Source: Porphyromonadaceae bacterium UBA3318 (GTDB lineage: Bacteria > Bacteroidota > Bacteroidia > Bacteroidales > Muribaculaceae). From it: 18,474 nucleotides of DNA. The notes under the pieces were generated by a model. That model saw nothing but the letters and a program-made list of their open reading frames with translations. It was not told the DNA's origin and searched no databases. Shown piece by piece: positions 7,867 through 15,807 of this stretch. The DNA lies in contig DESI01000074.1 in the NCBI GenBank assembly GCA_002361235.1, positions 4,570 to 23,043 of the forward strand. The letters run 5' to 3'. The position numbers were made by a program, and so were the translations under genes. How positions within the stretch are numbered: the first letter of the stretch is position 1; every line of letters starts with the position of its first letter.

Positions 7867-7973
7867 AATTATTGCAAAATCATAAAAATGTTGCATAGAA
7901 TGTCATAAATGGTGCAATGACCGTTTTTTGACAGCCTATGCAACATATTTGAAATGCCGGCTGCAACAAGGGT
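7861..7973. promoter_or_regulatory. Array of five operator-like repeats upstream of SusC
   Basis: Three direct copies of a 12-base motif start at 7865 (AAAATTATTGCA), 7884 (AAAAATGTTGCA) and 7905 (ATAAATGGTGCA), spaced 19 and 21 bases, close to two helical turns. Each is preceded by TCAT or TC. Two inverted copies follow: TGCAACATATTT (7939-7950, 11 of 12 matching the middle copy) and TGCAACAAGGGT (7962-7973, weaker, core only). The first copy overlaps the stop codon of the regulator gene. Spacing and position just upstream of the SusC promoter suit an AraC-family activator. The middle copy is identical to 5024-5035 in front of the divergent GH32 operon. Confidence 0.6.
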
Positions 7974-7983
7974 TCTAATTTTG
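7948..7983 (+). promoter_or_regulatory. Promoter of the SusC operon
   Basis: TAATTTTG (7976-7983) matches the -7 consensus TAnnTTTG and lies 24 bases before the SusC start codon at 8008. TTTG at 7948-7951 could be the -33 box, but the gap of 24 bases is longer than the usual 19-21, as might be expected for an activator-dependent promoter. The operator-like array ends inside this region. Confidence 0.6.
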
Positions 7984-8007
7984 CGGCATAAAACAACTGA
8001 CAACGAC

Positions 8008-11000
8008 ATGAAAAATTCATTCCTGTTAACGCTGTTGCTGCTGTTGACGGCATTCGGCGTTCAAGCACAGAACATCACGGTGCACGGAACGGTCATCTCA
8101 AAGACCGATTCGGAACCTCTGATCGGTGCGACGGTGATGACCGAAGTCAAAGGTTCGGGAACCGTCACTGACATCGACGGAAAGTTCGAAGTCTCCGTCG
8201 CCCCCGGTTCCAGTCTCACAATTTCCTACATCGGCTATCAGACCGTCAAGGTCAAGGCCTCCCCGGACATGACCGTCGAGCTTTCCGAAGACTCCGAAGT
8301 CCTGAACGAAGTGGTGGTGGTGGGCTATTCCACCCAGCGCAAGGTCGATGTGACCGGCGCCATCACGGCCGTGGATGTTGACGAAATCAACAAACAGAAC
8401 GAGAACAACCCCATCAAGGCATTGCAGGGTCGTGTGCCGGGCATGAACATCAGTGCCGACGGTGCTCCCAGCGGATCGGCCACCGTGCGTATCCGAGGCA
8501 TCGGCACCCTGAACAACAACGACCCGCTGTACATTATCGACGGCGTGCCCACCAAGGGAGGAATGCATGAACTGAATCCCGGCGACATCGCGTCAATCCA
8601 GGTGCTGAAGGATGCCGCCTCGGCTTCCATCTACGGTTCGCGCGCAGCCAACGGCGTCATCATAATCACTACCAAGAAAGGCGCCGACCTCAAGATAAAC
8701 CTGGACGCATCGGTAGCAGCCCAGTTCTATACCAATCGCATGAAGGTGCTGGATGCCGAGGGTTACGGGCTCGCCATGTGGCAGGCATACGTCAACGACG
8801 GACAGGACCCCAACACCAACGGCCTCGGCTACCGCTTCAACTGGGGATACGACAGGACCGGATACCCGCAGCTGAACTCCATCAGCATGAACAAATATCT
8901 GGACGCCGCAGGCACCACGCCCGCCGCCGACACCGACTGGTACGACGTCACCACACGCACCGGTCTGATCCAGAACTACAACCTCAGCGTCAGCGGAAGC
9001 ACCGACAAACTCAGCGCATTCTTCTCCGTAGGTTATTACAATAACCTCGGAGTGATCAAGTACTCGGACTTCGAGCGCTTCTCCGCACGTGTCAACACGG
9101 AATACAAACCGTTCGGCAACATACTCACCATCGGCGAGCATTTCACCCTGAACCATACCGACGAGGTGCAGGCTCCCGGCGGATTCCTGCAGAACGTGCT
9201 CCAGTTCAACCCCTCGCTGCCCGTTTACACTGAAAGCGGCGAATTCGCAGGTCCCGTCGGCGGCTACCCCGACCGCGAGAACCCTCTGGCACGTCTGGTG
9301 CGCAACAAGGACAACCGTTACAAATACTGGCGTCTGTTCGGCGATGCCTACCTGAACGTCAATCCCTTCAAAGGCTTCAACGTACGCACCACATTCGGCC
9401 TTGATTACTCTCAGAAACAGCAGCGCATCTTCACTTACCCCGTCACCGAGGGCAACGTGGCCAATTCCACCAACGCCGTCGAGGCGAAGCAGGAGCACTG
9501 GACACGCTGGATGTGGAACCTCGTGGCAAGCTACAACATCGATTTCGGCAAGAACCATATCGACGCGCTGGCCGGCGTTGAGCTTATAAACGAATCGTCC
9601 GACTGGTTCTCAGGATACAAGACCGATTTCTCGGTGCTGAATCCCGACTTCATGTGGCCGTCGGCCGGTGCGGGCAACGCCCAGTCATACGGATCGGGCG
9701 ACGGTTTCTCGCTTGTGTCGTTCTTCGCCAAGGCCAATTATTCTTTCGATTCCCGTTATCTTCTCGGTGTGACCGTCCGTCACGACGGCTCGTCGCGATT
9801 CGGCAAGAACAACCGTTTCGCCACCTTCCCCTCCGTGTCATTGGGATGGCGCATCAACAACGAGTCGTTCCTGCGCGACGTGGCTTGGCTCAACGACCTC
9901 AAGCTGCGCCTCTCCTGGGGACAGACCGGCAACCAGGAAATCAGCAACCTTGCACGATACTTCGTTTATGTGCCCAATTACGGCGTTAACGAATCGGGCG
10001 GCCAGAGCTACGGAACATCCTACGACATCGCCGGCACAAACGGCGGAGCAATCCTCAGCTCCGGTTTCAAGCGCGACCAGATAGGCAATCCCGACATCAA
10101 ATGGGAAACCACCACGCAGTATAACATCGGTCTCGACTGGTCGATGCTCAACTCCGGCCTGTTCGGTTCTCTTGACCTCTACTATAAGAATACCTCCGAC
10201 ATCCTGGTACAGATGGCCGGCATCGGCGCCATGGGCGAAGGCTCGTCACAGTGGATAAACGCCGGCGAAATGGAGAACAAGGGCATCGAGCTTAACCTCG
10301 GCTTCCGCCACACCACCGACTATGATTTCACTTACGAAGTGACCGGCAACATCGCCGCCTACCGCAACAAGATCACGAAAATACCCGCGACAGTGGCCGC
10401 AAACGGCACATTCGGCGGCAACGGCGTGTACAGCGTCATAGGCCATACATTCGGTGCCCAGGCGGGTTATGTGGCCGACGGCATCTTCAAGTCGCAGGCA
10501 GAAGTGGACAACCATGCCGTGCAGGAGGGAGCGGCCGTGGGACGCATACGCTGGCGCGACCTCGACAACGACGGCTACATCACCGAGAAGGACCAGAAAT
10601 GGATCTACGACCCCACTCCCGACTTCACCTACGGTCTGAACGTGTACCTGCAGTACAAGGATTTCGACTTCTCCATGTTCTGGCAGGGAGCGCAGGGACA
10701 GGACGTGATATCCGACCTGAAGAAAGAAACCGACCTCTGGAGCGGTCTTAACATCGGATTCCTGAACAAAGGCGAGCGCCTGCTTAACGCATGGACCCCG
10801 CAGAACCCCGATTCCGACATCCCTGCCCTCACACGCTCCGACTCCAACAACGAGAAACGCGTCTCGACCTACTTCGTGGAGAACGGCTCGTACCTGAAGC
10901 TGCGCAACATCCAGATAGGCTACAACCTGCCGGAAAAGGCAGTACGCAAGATGCGCATGGAGCGCCTGCGCTTCTACATCAGCGCGCAGAACCTGCTGAC

Positions 11001-11100
11001 AATAAAGAGCAAGTCGTTTACCGGTGTGGATCCCGAAAATCCCAACTTCGGCTATCCCATCCCCACCAACCTCACTTTCGGTCTCAACCTCACTTTCTAA
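8008..11100 (+). CDS. SusC-like TonB-dependent outer-membrane transporter
   Basis: A 1030-residue outer-membrane importer for fructo-oligosaccharides, energised by TonB. It starts MKNSFLLTLLLLLTAFGVQAQ, a signal peptide cut near VQA/Q. I chose ATG 8008, not the in-frame ATG at 7954, because the earlier one lies upstream of the promoter -7 box and adds 18 residues before a normal signal peptide. Domains: carboxypeptidase-regulatory-like beta domain (about 22-95), TonB-box-like 'EVVVVGYSTQ' (101-110), plug (about 110-225) with 'DPLYIIDGVP' and the SusC/RagA signature 'YGSRAANGVIIITTKKG', then a 22-strand-type barrel ending in 'TFGLNLTF'. There is no STN domain, consistent with control by the hybrid regulator and not by an anti-sigma relay. 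SusD follows after 12 bases. The equivalent in the B. thetaiotaomicron levan locus is BT1763. Confidence 0.96.
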   Translation: MKNSFLLTLLLLLTAFGVQAQNITVHGTVISKTDSEPLIGATVMTEVKGSGTVTDIDGKFEVSVAPGSSLTISYIGYQTVKVKASPDMTVELSEDSEVLNEVVVVGYSTQRKVDVTGAITAVDVDEINKQNENNPIKALQGRVPGMNISADGAPSGSATVRIRGIGTLNNNDPLYIIDGVPTKGGMHELNPGDIASIQVLKDAASASIYGSRAANGVIIITTKKGADLKINLDASVAAQFYTNRMKVLDAEGYGLAMWQAYVNDGQDPNTNGLGYRFNWGYDRTGYPQLNSISMNKYLDAAGTTPAADTDWYDVTTRTGLIQNYNLSVSGSTDKLSAFFSVGYYNNLGVIKYSDFERFSARVNTEYKPFGNILTIGEHFTLNHTDEVQAPGGFLQNVLQFNPSLPVYTESGEFAGPVGGYPDRENPLARLVRNKDNRYKYWRLFGDAYLNVNPFKGFNVRTTFGLDYSQKQQRIFTYPVTEGNVANSTNAVEAKQEHWTRWMWNLVASYNIDFGKNHIDALAGVELINESSDWFSGYKTDFSVLNPDFMWPSAGAGNAQSYGSGDGFSLVSFFAKANYSFDSRYLLGVTVRHDGSSRFGKNNRFATFPSVSLGWRINNESFLRDVAWLNDLKLRLSWGQTGNQEISNLARYFVYVPNYGVNESGGQSYGTSYDIAGTNGGAILSSGFKRDQIGNPDIKWETTTQYNIGLDWSMLNSGLFGSLDLYYKNTSDILVQMAGIGAMGEGSSQWINAGEMENKGIELNLGFRHTTDYDFTYEVTGNIAAYRNKITKIPATVAANGTFGGNGVYSVIGHTFGAQAGYVADGIFKSQAEVDNHAVQEGAAVGRIRWRDLDNDGYITEKDQKWIYDPTPDFTYGLNVYLQYKDFDFSMFWQGAQGQDVISDLKKETDLWSGLNIGFLNKGERLLNAWTPQNPDSDIPALTRSDSNNEKRVSTYFVENGSYLKLRNIQIGYNLPEKAVRKMRMERLRFYISAQNLLTIKSKSFTGVDPENPNFGYPIPTNLTFGLNLTF

Positions 11101-11112
11101 TCACGCCAAATC

Positions 11113-12843
11113 ATGAAAAAATATATAATCGCATCGCTCGCGGCATTGACACTGGCCACCACCGGCTGCGACAGCTTCCTGGATTCACACAAGCCGCAAG
11201 GCACTCTTGACGAGGAACAGGTGCTGAATCCCGAATATATCGACAATCTGGTCATCTCGGCCTACGCCGTGTGGATTTCGGCCGAAGACATCAACTCATC
11301 GTTCTCGATGTGGAACTTCGATGTCCGTTCGGACGACGCATACAAGGGCGGCAACGGCACCGAGGACGGCGACGTGTTCCACGCGCTGGAAGTGTCGCAG
11401 GGCATCATGACCACCAACTGGAACATATCCGACATGTGGCAGCGTCTGTACAATGCCGTGTCACGTGCCAATTCCGCGCTGCAGGTTCTTGACATGATGG
11501 ACTCCTCCACATATCCGCAGCGGGATACACGCATCGCAGAAATGCGCTTCCTCCGCGCTCACGGACACTTCCTCCTCAAGCGTCTGTACAAGCAGATTCC
11601 CTTTGCCGTCAACGAGAATCTGACGCCCGAGCAGTACAATGACCTGGAGAACACGGAATACACCAACGACCAGGGCTGGCAGCTCATCATCGACGACTTC
11701 AAATACGCTTTCGACAATCTTCCGGCCGTGCAGGAAGAAGTTGGCCGCCCCAACCGCGCCGCAGCTGCCGCATATCTCGCCAAGACTTACCTTTACAAGG
11801 CATACCGTCAGGACAATCCAGATTCGCACGAGGTGACGTCAATCGACCGCGAGGATCTGCAGAACGTCATCAAGTACACCGACCCGGCCATCATGACGGC
11901 CTCCGGCTGCGCCCTTGAACCCGACATGCACAACAACTTCCGTCCCGAACCTCAGTACGAGAACGGTCCCGAATCGATCTGGGCCATGCAGTATTCGTTC
12001 AACGACGGGACAACCCACGGCAACTGCAACTGGTCGTACGGTCTGATTGTTCCGAACATCCCGGGCGTGACCGACGGCGGCTGCGACTTCTACAAGCCGA
12101 GCCAGAATCTGGTCAATTCGTTCAAGACCGACGAGAACGGCCATCCCATGATTGACTGTTTCAATGCCAAGGACTATGACATGACCTCCGACTATGCGGA
12201 TCCCCGTCTGTTCCTAACGGTGGGAATGCCCGGCACTCCCTATATGTTCAACGCCAACTATATGATGGACCGCAGCGCCACATGGAGCCGAAGCAACGGC
12301 CTGTACGGATACTATGTCTCGCTGAAACACAATGTCGATCCCGATGGTGGATACCTGGTAAAAGGCTCCTGGTGGGGCTCGCCGATGAACCGTATCGTGC
12401 TGCGCTATGCCGATGTGCTGCTGATGCGCGCCGAGGCCCTGGTACAGCTGAACCAGAACATCCCCGAGGCCATCGAGATCGTAAACTCCCTGCGCAACCG
12501 CGCCCGTCAGAGCACCGCATCGATCTCAGACTATGAGAGACAGTATGGCGTACGCTTCAACATCCGTCCCTACAACGGAACTTACGCACAGGCAGACGCA
12601 CTGAAAATCGTCAAGATGGAACGCCGTCTTGAACTGGCCATGGAAAGCGAACGCTTCTTCGACCTGGTGCGCTGGGGCGAGGCTGCCGACGTAATCAACA
12701 GATACTACGCCGACGAGGCCGACAACTGCGCCATATATTCCAACGCCACGTTCACGCGCAATAAGAATGAGTATCTGCCCATACCATTCTCTCAGATCAG
12801 CGCCTCCAACGGACATTACAAACAGAACATCGGTAACTGGTAA
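11113..12843 (+). CDS. SusD-like surface glycan-binding lipoprotein
   Basis: A 576-residue outer-membrane lipoprotein that should cap the SusC channel and deliver fructan fragments to it. The lipobox is at 'LATTGCDSF' with the acylated Cys at 19. The N-terminal TPR-rich SusD part includes 'LDSHKPQGTLDEEQVL', 'AEMRFLRAHGHFLLKRLY' and 'RAAAAAYLAKTYLYKAY'. The C-terminal RagB/SusD part has 'RIVLRYADVLLMRAEALVQLN', 'IVNSLRNRAR', 'KMERRLELAMESERFFDLVRWG' and ends with 'YLPIPFSQI'. These are classic SusD signatures. It is the usual partner of the preceding SusC and is followed nine bases later by the DUF4960-type lipoprotein. The equivalent in the B. thetaiotaomicron levan locus is BT1762. Confidence 0.96.
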   Translation: MKKYIIASLAALTLATTGCDSFLDSHKPQGTLDEEQVLNPEYIDNLVISAYAVWISAEDINSSFSMWNFDVRSDDAYKGGNGTEDGDVFHALEVSQGIMTTNWNISDMWQRLYNAVSRANSALQVLDMMDSSTYPQRDTRIAEMRFLRAHGHFLLKRLYKQIPFAVNENLTPEQYNDLENTEYTNDQGWQLIIDDFKYAFDNLPAVQEEVGRPNRAAAAAYLAKTYLYKAYRQDNPDSHEVTSIDREDLQNVIKYTDPAIMTASGCALEPDMHNNFRPEPQYENGPESIWAMQYSFNDGTTHGNCNWSYGLIVPNIPGVTDGGCDFYKPSQNLVNSFKTDENGHPMIDCFNAKDYDMTSDYADPRLFLTVGMPGTPYMFNANYMMDRSATWSRSNGLYGYYVSLKHNVDPDGGYLVKGSWWGSPMNRIVLRYADVLLMRAEALVQLNQNIPEAIEIVNSLRNRARQSTASISDYERQYGVRFNIRPYNGTYAQADALKIVKMERRLELAMESERFFDLVRWGEAADVINRYYADEADNCAIYSNATFTRNKNEYLPIPFSQISASNGHYKQNIGNW

Positions 12844-12852
12844 TCGAACACA

Positions 12853-14223
12853 ATGAAACTCACAGTCTCAACAATATATCTGTCGCTGCTGGCACTCACG
12901 GCCGGTATGCTGACATCGTGCGACGACAAGGAATCCAATATGGATCTTGACGGCAGCACCCGCATCGAATCAATCAGAGTAAGCGGTTTCGACGGCACCG
13001 TCGACAACACCGCCAAGTCAGTGACCGTCAACCTGCCCACCACTACCGACCTGACGGACCTGACCGTGGACGAGATAGAGCTCAGTCCGGGAGCCACATG
13101 CGACTATCCCCGGGGATACAGGTTCGACGGCTCGGTGCCCCGCTCCATTCACGTGGTGAACGGCGACGTATACACCGACTATGCCCTCAACGTAAAGCAT
13201 GACAACGTGGAATTCCTGTCATTCACGCTCGACAACAAATACAGCGGCACCATCGACAACGCCGCACGTACCGTTCTCGTATTCGTTCCCCTTGAAGCCG
13301 ATGTGACCGCCATGCAGGCATCGTTCCTGGTCAACGACGGCACGACCGTCACCCCCGAATCGGGTTCAGTACTCGACTTCACGGAACCAGTCGAATTTAC
13401 CTGCGTCCACAATACTGCGACCATCGTATATACCGTTACGGTCATCAAGGACGAGATGTCGCAGGCTTCCAAGGCGTTCGTAGGCAATGCCGCATCCTTC
13501 GACGCACTGGGCGATGAAGCAAAGGCCGCTTGCGAATGGATGCTGAACAATGTGCCAAATTCCCGCTATGTTTCCGTTCAGCAGGTTATCGACGGCGACG
13601 TGAAGTTGTCAGACTTCACCATGATATGGTGTCACTTCGACTGGACCGACTGGCCCGGCACCATGTGGGACTCGCGCGACATGTTCAACAGCTACTGGCT
13701 GCACGGAGGTGCAATCCTGGCATCGCGCGACGGCGCACGGTACATCAACGATGTATGGCGCATTGCCCGCGACCAGCAGAGTCCCAACAACATGTTCGGA
13801 GGCGACACATCCGAGACTCTCGAGAATGCGTTGGGCTTCACGATAACAGGCCATGAGTCACATCCTCTGTACGACGGCATAGAGACCGACGGCGACAGCC
13901 GCATACTCCTTCTGGACAAAGGTTGCTCCAATACCAACCGTACGCTGCAGTGGGGCGTGGACTGGGATCCTTACGGCTCGATGCAGGGCTGGGAGGAACG
14001 CACAGGCGCCAAAGCCCTGGCTTCCGGCCATGACTACGATGTGAACCGCGTGACCATAGCTGAATTCGAACCCTACGAGGCTCTGAAAGGATTTACTTCA
14101 GGCCGCGTCATCACCATCGGAACCCCTGCCTACGAATGGTATGACAGGAACGGCAAGGACAACCCCTACCGCGATAACATGATCCGGCTCACCAAGAACG
14201 CCATCAACTATCTGTGTCAGTAA
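12853..14223 (+). CDS. Surface glycan-binding lipoprotein of the DUF4960 type
   Basis: A 456-residue lipoprotein: signal peptide with 'MLTSCDDKES', acylated Cys at 23 followed by acidic residues as in Bacteroidetes surface lipoproteins. Two Ig-like beta repeats come first (about 38-115, 'IRVSGFDGTVDNTAKSVTV', and about 118-200, 'FTLDNKYSGTIDNAARTVLV'). A C-terminal domain (about 205-456) rich in Trp/Asp follows ('WCHFDWTDWPGTMWDSRDM', 'HGGAILASRDGARYI', 'GHESHPLYDGI', 'TIGTPAYEWYD'), corresponding to DUF4960 as I recall it; its pattern hints at a ThuA/glutamine-amidotransferase-like fold. The counterpart BT1761 binds levan at the cell surface. The gene lies between SusD and the endo-GH32 with short gaps (9 and 23 bases). 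Ligand binding here is inferred from position and family. Confidence 0.85.
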   Translation: MKLTVSTIYLSLLALTAGMLTSCDDKESNMDLDGSTRIESIRVSGFDGTVDNTAKSVTVNLPTTTDLTDLTVDEIELSPGATCDYPRGYRFDGSVPRSIHVVNGDVYTDYALNVKHDNVEFLSFTLDNKYSGTIDNAARTVLVFVPLEADVTAMQASFLVNDGTTVTPESGSVLDFTEPVEFTCVHNTATIVYTVTVIKDEMSQASKAFVGNAASFDALGDEAKAACEWMLNNVPNSRYVSVQQVIDGDVKLSDFTMIWCHFDWTDWPGTMWDSRDMFNSYWLHGGAILASRDGARYINDVWRIARDQQSPNNMFGGDTSETLENALGFTITGHESHPLYDGIETDGDSRILLLDKGCSNTNRTLQWGVDWDPYGSMQGWEERTGAKALASGHDYDVNRVTIAEFEPYEALKGFTSGRVITIGTPAYEWYDRNGKDNPYRDNMIRLTKNAINYLCQ

Positions 14224-14246
14224 TTCACCCTTTTAAAATTAAGACA

Positions 14247-15776
14247 ATGAAATCCATCATATTCCATACATTGCTTCTCGCGTCTGCAACCGCCACACTG
14301 GCCGGTTGCAGCGACGACAAGCCTGTGCTGACCGACCGCAACCTGGAGAACAGCACGGAATTCCTGAAAAGCAACGATGCCGCCAAGCAGGACATATACT
14401 ACAAACCCGCCGTAGGTTTCGTAGGCGACCCGATGCCCTTCTATGATCCCGTGGCCGGAGACTTCAAGATACTGTATCTGCAGGACTACCGCCCGAATCA
14501 GGCCGTGACCTATCACCCCATCTGGGGAGTCAGCACCAAAGATGCGGTCAGCTATACTTCTCTTGGCGAATTGGTGCCCTGCGGAGCAGCCAACGAACTC
14601 GATGCCGCTCTGGGCACAGGCTCGACCATATACCACGACGGCACTTACTACACATTCTATACCGCCCATTCGCCCAACCCCGCCTCGACTTCCGGAATCA
14701 ACGAGGCCGTGATGCTCGCCACATCAGCCGATTTCAAGTCGTGGACCAAGAACCGCACTGTTCTTGTCACGGGCGGCGATAAATACAGCAACGCCGACTT
14801 CCGCGATCCGTTCGTGTTCAAAGGGGATGACAATATGTTCCACATGCTGGTGTCCACACGTCTGAACGGGAAGGGTGTATTGGCCGAATACACATCGTCC
14901 GACCTGCTGGAATGGCACGACGCCGGGGTATTCATGACCATGATGTGGGACCGCTTCTACGAGTGTCCCGACGTGTTCAGGATGGGCGACTGGTGGTATC
15001 TGGTATATTCCGAGCAGCATGACGCCATACGCCGTGTGCAGTACTTCAAGGGCAAGACTCTTGACGAGCTTAAAGCCTGCACTGCCAACGACGCCGGTCT
15101 GTGGCCCGACGCTCACGAGGGATACCTTGACTCACGTGGTTTCTACGCCGGCAAGACGGCTTCCGACGGAACCGACCGCTACATCTGGGGCTGGAACGCC
15201 ACCAAAGCCGGAAACGTAATCACCGGAACCGCCGACTGGGCAGGCAACCTTGTGGCCCACAAGCTGATCCAGCATCCGGACGGCTCCCTTACTATCGGTG
15301 AGGTTCCCGCAATAGCCTCAATCCTTGGCAACGCCAGGACTCTGGACGGCTTTTCGCTGAATGCGGACGAATCCAGACTCATGCCTCGTCTCGGCACCGA
15401 GAACCGCCTGACTTTCACCATAACGGCCAATTCGGGCGACCGTTTCGGACTCTCGTTCGGCCGCGGCAGCGATTCCGTGTCGTACGGCACTCTGGTGTTC
15501 AATCCGGAGGGTGACGGCAACATGAAGATCAATCTGGAACAGGAAGGCCCGGAGGGAGCCGGATTCATCCAGTTTGCCGACAGCTATGTGTTCAAGGCCC
15601 CCGCAGACGGTGTCTATAACATTACCGTAGTGACCGACAATTCCGTCCTGACACTTTACATAAACGACTGTCTCGGTTATACCACGCGTCTTTACGGCAC
15701 CGCACGCAACTGCTGGTCGGTCAACTGCTACACCGGCAATCTGTCTGTCAGCGAAATCAAAGTACAATCTAAATAA
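14247..15776 (+). CDS. GH32 lipoprotein, probable surface endo-fructanase (levanase type)
   Basis: A 509-residue family 32 hydrolase anchored as a lipoprotein: 'LAGCSDDKP' with Cys 21 followed by Ser-Asp-Asp, close to the Bacteroides surface-export signal. I chose ATG 14247; the upstream in-frame ATG at 14214 overlaps the previous gene and spoils the signal peptide. The catalytic triad is in divergent motifs: 'GFVGDPMPFYD' with nucleophile D61 (in place of the usual WMNDPNG), 'ADFRDPFVF' with D187, and 'FYECPDVF' with acid/base E239. A C-terminal beta-sandwich (about 370-509, DUF4975-like as I recall it) completes it. This motif set and its position between the SGBP and the operon end match BT1760, a surface endo-levanase. 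It should cut long fructan chains outside the cell. Levan versus inulin preference is not readable here. Confidence 0.92.
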   Translation: MKSIIFHTLLLASATATLAGCSDDKPVLTDRNLENSTEFLKSNDAAKQDIYYKPAVGFVGDPMPFYDPVAGDFKILYLQDYRPNQAVTYHPIWGVSTKDAVSYTSLGELVPCGAANELDAALGTGSTIYHDGTYYTFYTAHSPNPASTSGINEAVMLATSADFKSWTKNRTVLVTGGDKYSNADFRDPFVFKGDDNMFHMLVSTRLNGKGVLAEYTSSDLLEWHDAGVFMTMMWDRFYECPDVFRMGDWWYLVYSEQHDAIRRVQYFKGKTLDELKACTANDAGLWPDAHEGYLDSRGFYAGKTASDGTDRYIWGWNATKAGNVITGTADWAGNLVAHKLIQHPDGSLTIGEVPAIASILGNARTLDGFSLNADESRLMPRLGTENRLTFTITANSGDRFGLSFGRGSDSVSYGTLVFNPEGDGNMKINLEQEGPEGAGFIQFADSYVFKAPADGVYNITVVTDNSVLTLYINDCLGYTTRLYGTARNCWSVNCYTGNLSVSEIKVQSK

Positions 15777-15807
15777 ATAGTCTCAACTACTTAACACCCT
15801 ATATCTT

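Noticed and set aside
7954..8007. N-terminal extension of SusC from ATG 7954
   Set aside because: It starts upstream of the TAATTTTG promoter box and puts 18 residues in front of a standard signal peptide beginning at 8008.
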